DNA of 39,724 bases, taken from the NCBI GenBank assembly GCA_002697475.1, contig NZVW01000073.1, forward strand, positions 1 to 39,724. Reading direction: 5' to 3'. This DNA is from Aquimarina sp. (lineage in GTDB: Bacteria; Bacteroidota; Bacteroidia; Flavobacteriales; Flavobacteriaceae). The first letter of the stretch is position 1. The number at the start of each line of letters is the position of its first letter. The notes beneath the pieces are model-generated. The model saw only the letters and a program-made list of their open reading frames with translations, made no database searches and was not told where the DNA came from. Positions 34,416 to 39,724 of the stretch are shown piece by piece. The translations under genes were made by a program, and so were the position numbers.

Positions 34416-35386
34416 GGCTAATGATTGTCATACTATTGGTAGTTTTTATGGTGTTAACGGCAAGAAACTCCAGCGACAGTATAGAGATTACTTAAGTGAG
34501 TTCAAGGAATGGAAAGCAAAACCACACGCTAAAGAATGGTTGGTCTTTCCAGAGAATATGAGTAAATATCTATCTATTGATGAGACCGCACTATCTAGAG
34601 AACTCTATACTATTATTACCAATAAAAAAGCTAAAGGTAAGAAAGTGGCTATCGTAGCCATACTAGCAGGAACTAAAGCAGAGCCTATTATAGCACAACT
34701 GCTTAAGATCCCAAAATCACTTAGGAACAAAGTAAAAGAAGTGACTTTAGATATGGCACATTCAATGAAAATGATTGTAAAAAAGTGCTTCTCCAAAGCG
34801 ACAAAAGTGACCGATCGTTTTCACGTACAGAAACTAGCTTTAGAAGCCTTACAGGATATTAGAATCAAGCACCGACGGGGAAGCAATAGATTTAGAAAAT
34901 GAACAACTCAAACAGGCTAAGGGCAAACAAACAGAACACAAACCCGAAATATTATCCAATGGAGATACTAGAAAGCAACTTCTTGCAAGAAGTAGGTATC
35001 TGCTATATAAAGCACCTAATAATTGGACCCAAAACCAATACATACGATCTAAAATCCTCTTCGAACAATATCCAGACATCAAGAAAGCGTATGATCTAGT
35101 ACAAGGATTAAGAAACATATTCAATACGGCTACTTCTATACAAACTGCTTACACAAAACTAGCACATTGGTATAAAGATGTAGAGCAGACCGGATTTAAA
35201 GCATTCAATACAATAGCCAATACAATATCAATCAACTATAGGTCTATCTTAAACTATTTTATAAATCGGAGTACGAATGCTTCAGCGGAATCTTTTAATG
35301 CCAAAATCAAAGCATTTAGAGCACAGTTCAGAGGTGTCAAAAATGTAGAATTCTTTCTATTTAGATTAACAAGAATATTTGCTTAA
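34411..35386 (+). pseudogene. ISL3-like DDE transposase (ORFB), frameshifted
   Basis: Frame 1 from about 34411 reads TKANDCHTIGSFYGVNGKKL, then LSIDETAL (first catalytic Asp), TLDMAHSMK (second Asp) and VTDRFHVQKLALEALQDIRIKHR. The frame is lost at the G-run 34877-34880 and stops at 34902. The homologous continuation is in frame 2 from 34880 (EAIDLENEQ) and runs through RSRYLLYKAPNNW, FNTATSIQTAY and NASAESFNAKIKAF (catalytic Glu) to the stop at 35386. One extra base in the G-run explains the break. No in-frame ATG precedes the conserved start of ORFB. Confidence 0.85.
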
Positions 35387-35393
35387 ACACAAC

Positions 35394-35425
35394 AATTGAT
35401 CTTGATCCCAATTGATCTTGATCCC
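35394..35425. repeat. 16-bp tandem duplication at the IS right end
   Basis: AATTGATCTTGATCCC occurs twice without a gap (35394-35409 and 35410-35425). The inner copy aligns with the left terminal repeat, while the target duplication follows the outer copy. Confidence 0.9.
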
Positions 35426-35433
35426 TTAAAAAT
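35426..35433. repeat. Target-site duplication, right copy
   Basis: Exact copy of TTAAAAAT found at 33991-33998. Removing one copy and the element restores a continuous sequence from the acyl-CoA dehydrogenase stop to the tRNA terminator. Confidence 0.85.
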
Positions 35434-35463
35434 CGAGTAATTTATTAAAACACTAAAAAAACA

Positions 35464-35491
35464 AAAAACCCGAACTGTTGTTCGGGTTTTT
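35464..35491. terminator. Bidirectional terminator of tRNA-Phe
   Basis: AAAAACCCGAAC and GTTCGGGTTTTT form a perfect 12-bp stem around a 4-base loop, with T-runs on both strands. It lies 4 bp past the tRNA 3' end on the minus strand and could also stop plus-strand transcription coming from the acyl-CoA dehydrogenase and IS. Confidence 0.85.
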
Positions 35492-35495
35492 AAGG

Positions 35496-35568
35496 TGGTG
35501 CCTCCAGGAATCGAACCAGGGACACAAGGATTTTCAGTCCTTTGCTCTACCAACTGAGCTAAGGCACC
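35496..35568 (-). tRNA. tRNA-Phe (anticodon GAA)
   Basis: On the minus strand the acceptor GGTGCCT pairs with AGGCACC. The D arm (AGCTC...GAGC), the anticodon stem AAGGA/TCCTT with loop CTGAAAA (anticodon GAA) and the T arm with GGTTCGATTCC are all present. The gene is 73 nt without CCA; after the discriminator A the DNA reads CCT, so the final A of CCA must be added enzymatically. It has its own promoter and terminator. Confidence 0.97.
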
Positions 35569-35601
35569 TTTTCGCCTATGCCTTTGAAGCGTTAGCGGGT
35601 G

Positions 35602-35632
35602 CAAATATAGAACGCTTTTTTTAATACGCAAA
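35602..35632 (-). promoter_or_regulatory. tRNA-Phe promoter, exact Bacteroidetes consensus
   Basis: On the minus strand TTTG (complement of 35629-35632), a 19-base spacer and TATATTTG (complement of 35602-35609) match the Bacteroidetes -33/-7 consensus TTTG-N19-TAnnTTTG without mismatch. The tRNA begins about 34 bases downstream of the -7 box. Confidence 0.75.
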
Positions 35633-35657
35633 AGAAAATTTTAAAAAAATCGTTTTG

Positions 35658-35665
35658 TATTTTTG
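35658..35665 (+). promoter_or_regulatory. Possible -7 box of coaX
   Basis: TATTTTTG matches TAnnTTTG exactly, 96 bp upstream of coaX; there is no clear TTTG at the -33 distance. It would drive coaX and the genes behind it. Confidence 0.35.
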
Positions 35666-35761
35666 GCTTTTTGAGAATGAAAGATGGAATGATAAAGATA
35701 ATCAATGAAATACCTTCTTTATTACGCTTCATAAATCTTTTTCAATAGTAAAATCAATAAA

Positions 35762-36496
35762 ATGAATCTTGCAATAGATGTCGGTAACACAGATATAAAA
35801 CTTGGCGTTTTTGATAAAAACCACCTTATAGATAATTTTAGAACACGGTCTGAAGGATTATATAACCTGCTAAAAAGGATCATTGATGATTATAATAGTA
35901 TTGAAGCGGTAATTTTTTCTTCTGTGGGTAGTTTAGAAAAAAGTTGCTTGACTTTTTTAGAATCTGAAGACCTTTTGGTAATGGAATTGTCTCACGAATT
36001 AAACCTGCCATTTACTAACCTCTATAAAACGCCAACTACATTAGGAGTAGATAGGATAGCACTGGTTGCCGCAGCGGTATATAACTTTTCTGGTAAAAAC
36101 ACATTAATTATTGATGCGGGCACGTGTATTACTTATGATTTTAAAGATGTGGAAGAAAATTATCTGGGCGGGGCTATTTCTCCTGGTATAGGTTTAAGAT
36201 ATGCTTCATTACATAGTTATACCGCAAAATTACCCTTGTTAGATAAAAAATCACCAAATTCTCTAGTTGGAACTTCAACTGATGAAGCCATACACTCAGG
36301 TATAATTAATGGCATAATTAGCGAAATTGATGGAATTATAGAGCGATATTGCAACACTTATGATGATTTAACAGTTATTTTAACCGGTGGGGATGCACAT
36401 TTTTTGTCTAAAAGATTAAAAAATAGCATATTTGCCACCTCTAATTTTTTATTAGAGGGACTTAATTACATCTTAGGAATTAATAAAGATAAATGA
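35762..36496 (+). CDS. coaX: Type III pantothenate kinase CoaX
   Basis: Cytosolic enzyme of 244 residues that phosphorylates pantothenate in the first step of coenzyme A synthesis. The ASKHA-fold motifs of CoaX are present: the phosphate loop DVGNTDIKLGVF at residues 6-17, TTLGVDRIALVAAA and the IDAGTCITYD strand, then GGAISPGIGLR and a late LTGGDAHFL. Length is normal. The stop overlaps the next start by 4 bp (ATGA), so the genes are coupled. Confidence 0.95.
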   Translation: MNLAIDVGNTDIKLGVFDKNHLIDNFRTRSEGLYNLLKRIIDDYNSIEAVIFSSVGSLEKSCLTFLESEDLLVMELSHELNLPFTNLYKTPTTLGVDRIALVAAAVYNFSGKNTLIIDAGTCITYDFKDVEENYLGGAISPGIGLRYASLHSYTAKLPLLDKKSPNSLVGTSTDEAIHSGIINGIISEIDGIIERYCNTYDDLTVILTGGDAHFLSKRLKNSIFATSNFLLEGLNYILGINKDK

Positions 36497-37743
36497 TAAA
36501 GAAGATTTTAGTACTTGTACTGGTGTTATTAGCCGGTTATTCTTATGCTCAGGAAGGCACAACTTCTCCATACTCTTTTTATGGTATAGGACTACAAAAA
36601 TTTAAGGGAACCGTGGAGAATCGATCTATGGGAGGTTTGAGCATTTTATCAGACAGTATCCACTTAAATCTTCAAAATCCTGCGGCATATGGTGAATTGA
36701 GATTAACCGCCTATAGCCTTGGTGCCAGTTATGGTAAATATAGTATTGAAAATGAGAGCGAGTCTTCATCAAAGGACAATGCTACTATAGATTATCTTGG
36801 ATTGGGTATTCCTGCAGGTAAATTTGGTTTTGGTTTTGGAGTAATACCTTCTACAGCTGTGGGATATGACTTGATATCTACTGATGAAAATGATGTTGAG
36901 AGAAGATTTACAGGAAGAGGAGGTCTTAATAAAGTGTATCTTTCTGCCGGAGTTAAACTTAACGAGAATTTAAGTGTAGGTCTGGATTTTAATTATAACT
37001 TTGGAAATATTGAAACTAAATCCATACTCAGAGACCCTGATGTTCAGAGAGGTACGAGAGAAATTAATAGCTCAGATCTTTCTGGGGTTAGTTTTGGTTT
37101 GGGGATAAATTATCAATCCATGATTACAGATGAACTGCAACTAACAGCTTCTATAGTGTCAAGGCCATCAACTACATTAACATCAGAAAACTCACGAGAG
37201 TTAGCTACCGTAGTTATAGATAATTTTGGTAGAGAAAATGTTTTTGACAGACAAAATGTAACGGTTGGAGATAGTGATCTGGACTTACCTGCAGAATTAA
37301 AAATAGGTACAGGTATAGGGCAGCCAAAGAAATGGTTTGTAGGAATGGAATATAACTTTCAGGATACTGAAAATTTATCCGAAAGAATTTCGGCAAACAA
37401 TAGTGATAACGTAAGATATGAAAATGCATCCTCTTATAAATTAGGGGGATATTTTATACCAAAATATAATTCGTTGACAAGCTACTTTAACAGAGTGGTT
37501 TACAGGGCTGGGATACGTTATGAAAAGACTGGTTTGAATATTAACAATCAGTCCATAGATGAGTTTGGCATATCTTTTGGAGTAGGATTGCCAGTGGGAA
37601 GCTTATTCTCCAATGCTAACCTCGGATTTGAGTACGGGCAAAGGGGACAAACCGATTTCGGTTTAGTAAAGGAGAACTTTTTTAATTTCTCTTTAAGTTT
37701 GTCACTAAATGATAAATGGTTTAGACAATTAAAATTTAATTAA
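36493..37743 (+). CDS. Outer-membrane beta-barrel protein
   Basis: Protein of 416 residues with a signal peptide (to about residue 19, ending GYSYAQ). The body is a series of amphipathic strands such as FGFGFGVIPSTAVGYDL, LSVGLDFNYNFGNIE and FGISFGVGLPVGSL, ending in NFSLSLSLNDKWFRQLKFN. The N-terminal SPYSFYGIGLQKF and RSMGGLSI resemble FadL/PorV-like barrel starts in Bacteroidetes. The ligand is unknown. It lies between coaX and the TPR gene. Confidence 0.75.
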   Translation: MIKKILVLVLVLLAGYSYAQEGTTSPYSFYGIGLQKFKGTVENRSMGGLSILSDSIHLNLQNPAAYGELRLTAYSLGASYGKYSIENESESSSKDNATIDYLGLGIPAGKFGFGFGVIPSTAVGYDLISTDENDVERRFTGRGGLNKVYLSAGVKLNENLSVGLDFNYNFGNIETKSILRDPDVQRGTREINSSDLSGVSFGLGINYQSMITDELQLTASIVSRPSTTLTSENSRELATVVIDNFGRENVFDRQNVTVGDSDLDLPAELKIGTGIGQPKKWFVGMEYNFQDTENLSERISANNSDNVRYENASSYKLGGYFIPKYNSLTSYFNRVVYRAGIRYEKTGLNINNQSIDEFGISFGVGLPVGSLFSNANLGFEYGQRGQTDFGLVKENFFNFSLSLSLNDKWFRQLKFN

Positions 37744-37761
37744 CTACAATTTAATACAGCT

Positions 37762-39132
37762 ATGAACACTAAAGTTTTATTTACAATAGCAGCAGGTTTA
37801 GTTCTGGGAGCTTCTACAGCAACAGCTCAGGCTACTGACTGTGCTACCACGGCTTCGATTGCCTATGAGCATGCTAAAGTAAAAAATTATGAAGCAGCGG
37901 AAGAGCCGTTATGGAAAGTAAGGAAGGAGTGTCCTACATATAGCGTTGCTACCTATCAGTTTGGAGAAAAGCTTTTAGATGATAAATATAAAAAAGCACC
38001 AGATGCTCAAAAGCAATCTCTGGCTCAAGAGATTATCAAATTATGGAAAGAACGTTATCAATATTTTCCTGAGAAAACAAGTATAGGTGATATGCACTCT
38101 GAAATTGGTCAGTTGATGCACGATAACAATATAGGGACTAAAGAAGCTCAATTGGCTGAGTTTGAAAAAGCCTGGAAAGAGGATAGAGCTAATTTTGACA
38201 ACTCTAAGAAATTATATACTTTCTTTTCTGTAGTAGTAGATCTTCAGGATGAAGGAAAAAAGGATCTTCAGGATGTATTTGATTTATATGATGAGGTAAT
38301 TGAGAAGATTGAAGCTGAAGAGAATGATAAAGCTGAAAAAATTAATGAGTATACTGAAAAGGAAGAGGCTGGAGAGACACTTTCAAGCAAAGATAAAAAA
38401 CGATTAAAGCAGTATGAAGCTATTCTTTCTAACTTTAGTAAAGTAAAAGCTGGAGTTAACCAAAAGCTTGGAGAAAGAGCGGACTGTGCTAACTTGATTC
38501 CATTATATAATGGTCAGTTTGATGCTAAAAAAGGAGATGTAAATTGGTTAAAAAGTGCAGCAGGAAGAATGTCAGGGAAAGATTGTACTGAAGATCCGTT
38601 GTTCTTTAAATTGGTTGAAGCGTTACACGCTGCTGAGCCATCTGCTAAATCAGCTTATTACTTAGGGTTACTTGCGCTAAAGGATAACAAGACATCAACA
38701 GCGTTAGATTACTTTAAGCAATCTGAAGAGTTAGAAACTAAAGCTAGTGATAAAGCTAAGGTGAACTATAAAATTGCTGAAACTTACAGAAAGAAAGGAA
38801 ACTTTGGTAGTGCAAGAACTTACTATAAGAAAGCATTAAGTCAGAAACCTTCAATGGGTATTTGTTATCTTAAGATCGCAGATATGGTTGGGGATAGCGC
38901 AAATAACTGTGGTGATGATAAATTTAGTAAGCAGGCCGTATATTGGTTAGCAGCTAATTATGCAGATAGAGCTGGTAAAATTGATCCAAGTTTATCTTCT
39001 ACGGCTTCTAAAGCAGCAGCACGATATAGAGCTCTTGCTCCGTCTAAAACAGATGTGTTTAACAACCCGGAGAGAAAGTCTGTTAAAATAGGATGTTGGA
39101 TCGGAGAGACTATAAAAGTACCTTCACTTTAG
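37762..39132 (+). CDS. Secreted TPR-repeat protein
   Basis: Periplasmic protein of 456 residues with a signal peptide (to about residue 23, ending TATAQA). The middle is highly charged and helical (about 170-230, rich in Glu/Lys). Tetratricopeptide repeats are visible towards the C-terminus (SAYYLGLLALKDNKTSTALDYFKQSEEL and KVNYKIAETYRKKGNFGSARTYYKKAL, about residues 295-370). Paired cysteines occur at both ends. The function is unknown. lptC starts 2 bp after its stop, so the two share an mRNA. Confidence 0.8.
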   Translation: MNTKVLFTIAAGLVLGASTATAQATDCATTASIAYEHAKVKNYEAAEEPLWKVRKECPTYSVATYQFGEKLLDDKYKKAPDAQKQSLAQEIIKLWKERYQYFPEKTSIGDMHSEIGQLMHDNNIGTKEAQLAEFEKAWKEDRANFDNSKKLYTFFSVVVDLQDEGKKDLQDVFDLYDEVIEKIEAEENDKAEKINEYTEKEEAGETLSSKDKKRLKQYEAILSNFSKVKAGVNQKLGERADCANLIPLYNGQFDAKKGDVNWLKSAAGRMSGKDCTEDPLFFKLVEALHAAEPSAKSAYYLGLLALKDNKTSTALDYFKQSEELETKASDKAKVNYKIAETYRKKGNFGSARTYYKKALSQKPSMGICYLKIADMVGDSANNCGDDKFSKQAVYWLAANYADRAGKIDPSLSSTASKAAARYRALAPSKTDVFNNPERKSVKIGCWIGETIKVPSL

Positions 39133-39134
39133 TG

Positions 39135-39692
39135 ATGGATAAATATAAGATTAGAATAGTATTGAACATTGTCACAGCAATTGCTGTGACAATGTTTTTT
39201 TCATGTGGGGGTAAACAAGAAAAGGTTGTAGATCCTGAGTTAATAAAAAAGACTCCTATTGCTGAAGGTCTGAACGTAAACCTTAAGTATACGGATTCAG
39301 GAAAGTTAGTCGCTATCTTACGTTCTCCAAAAATTTTGAACTATACTAATAGGTCATTTGGATACTGGGAATTTCCTGAAGGAATAGTTTTAGACTTTAT
39401 TGATGAGAATGGTAAAGTAAGTGTGGTGAAATCAGATTTTGCTGTCAGTTATCAGTTGACTGGTCTTATTGATATGAGAGGTAATGTAGATATATTTACT
39501 GCAGACAGTACACGCTTAAAAGCAGAACAATTGTATTGGGACCAGGAATCTAACTGGATATTTACCGATCAACCGTATACCAGTATCTTGCCAGACGGAA
39601 CTATCAATGAAGGAGATGGTTTTGATGCTAATCAGGATTTTACTATCTTGAATTCAAGAGTTAACGAGGGGGTCATATTTATAAAAGAATAA
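39135..39692 (+). CDS. lptC: LPS export protein LptC (lipoprotein form)
   Basis: Bitopic or lipid-anchored component of the Lpt lipopolysaccharide export machine, 185 residues from the ATG at 39135. A longer frame from 39093 would overlap the TPR gene, so I reject it. The N-terminus is a hydrophobic segment ending in FFSC, a lipobox as seen in other Bacteroidetes members. The LptC beta-jellyroll is recognisable: AILRSPKILNY, YWEFPEGIVLDFID, MRGNVDIFTADSTRLKAEQLYWDQESNWIFTD and a final FTILNSRVNEGVIFIKE. A perfect palindrome with a T-run lies within codons 11-23. Confidence 0.85.
   Translation: MDKYKIRIVLNIVTAIAVTMFFSCGGKQEKVVDPELIKKTPIAEGLNVNLKYTDSGKLVAILRSPKILNYTNRSFGYWEFPEGIVLDFIDENGKVSVVKSDFAVSYQLTGLIDMRGNVDIFTADSTRLKAEQLYWDQESNWIFTDQPYTSILPDGTINEGDGFDANQDFTILNSRVNEGVIFIKE
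39165..39201 (+). terminator. Terminator-like perfect palindrome inside lptC
   Basis: AACATTGTCACAGCAA (39165-39180) is followed directly by its exact complement TTGCTGTGACAATGTT (39181-39196), and the T-run 39195-39201 follows. This has the shape of a rho-independent terminator but lies in the coding sequence for the N-terminal hydrophobic segment of LptC. It could reduce transcription from the TPR gene into lptC. Confidence 0.6.
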
Positions 39693-39724
39693 ATCCTTTT
39701 TTGTATTTTTAATTTTTCAATAAA

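Larger units (their letters stand above)
33999..35425 (+). mobile_element. ISL3-like (ISAon1-type) insertion sequence, 1,427 bp
   Basis: The element is bounded by an exact 8-bp duplication (TTAAAAAT). Its left end (33999-34022) matches the complement of 35385-35408 at 17 of 24 positions, including GGATCA at the outer side and GTTGTGTTT at the inner side. It encodes a small N-terminal transposase ORF and a DDE transposase ORF that is broken by a frameshift, so this copy probably cannot move by itself. It lies between the acyl-CoA dehydrogenase and the terminator of tRNA-Phe. Confidence 0.9.

Noticed and set aside
35383..35631. 82-residue minus-strand reading frame over the tRNA
   Set aside because: Its core is the familiar false peptide produced by translating a tRNA gene (ALAQLVEQRTENPCVPGS type). 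The tRNA itself is well supported.
39093..39134. Upstream start for lptC
   Set aside because: It overlaps the end of the TPR gene and adds polar residues before the hydrophobic segment; the ATG at 39135 gives a normal lipoprotein signal.
39168..39193. CRP-like site in lptC
   Set aside because: The half-sites are in the opposite order (TCACA then TGTGA) to a CRP/FNR site, and the dyad has no spacer. The T-run makes a terminator-like reading better.
1..39724. CRISPR array, prophage or integron
   Set aside because: I found no regularly spaced direct repeats, no phage structural genes and no integrase in the window.

Overview
The window is AT-rich DNA from a member of the Bacteroidetes, most likely a marine Flavobacteriaceae. 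The support is a SusC/SusD pair, many lipoproteins with a Cys right after a short hydrophobic signal, a tRNA promoter of the Bacteroidetes type (TTTG, 19 bases, TAnnTTTG), a type III pantothenate kinase and a flavobacterial ISL3-like insertion sequence. No species can be named from the sequence alone.

Layout. Positions 2-1612 hold the end of a PagL-like lipid A deacylase gene (cut by the window edge) and a DUF2807 lipoprotein. Positions 1625-6902 (minus strand) are an arsenosugar biosynthesis operon: AhpD-like protein, radical SAM enzyme ArsS, secreted rhodanese, DUF2064 glycosyltransferase, purine nucleoside phosphorylase, arsenite methyltransferase ArsM and a DUF547 lipoprotein. ArsM methylates arsenite, ArsS adds the 5'-deoxyadenosyl group, the phosphorylase would remove adenine and the glycosyltransferase would finish the sugar. 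Positions 7137-9218 hold two convergent LacI-family regulators, with a perfect 18-bp LacI-type operator (9279-9296) upstream of the second.

Positions 9542-28216 form a glycan/small-molecule uptake locus on the plus strand: a GH13 alpha-glucosidase, SusC, SusD, then a tightly packed run of three paralogous lipoproteins of about 1,100 residues, a vanadium-haloperoxidase-type lipoprotein and a GyrI-like membrane-anchored protein. Each large lipoprotein carries exactly 7 + 7 calcium-loop motifs around an ASPIC/UnbV domain, so I read each as two seven-bladed propellers. Directly downstream (28288-31470) is one uninterrupted gene joining a complete glycerol kinase to a complete glycerol-3-phosphate dehydrogenase. 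The set of a GH13 enzyme, SusCD and glycerol catabolism suggests, as a hypothesis only, uptake of an alpha-glucosyl-glycerol-like compound.

Positions 31467-33985 hold a PAP2 phosphatase and a glutaryl-CoA-dehydrogenase-like enzyme. An insertion sequence (33999-35425) with 8-bp target duplications sits 13 bp after the latter; its transposase is frameshifted. After it come tRNA-Phe with its promoter and terminator, then a housekeeping run: coaX, an outer-membrane barrel protein, a TPR protein and lptC. The start of lptC contains a perfect 32-bp palindrome followed by seven T, which looks like a terminator inside the coding sequence.

The most interesting items are the triple double-propeller lipoproteins with the haloperoxidase, the GlpK-GlpD fusion, the complete arsenosugar operon and the intragenic terminator-like palindrome in lptC.
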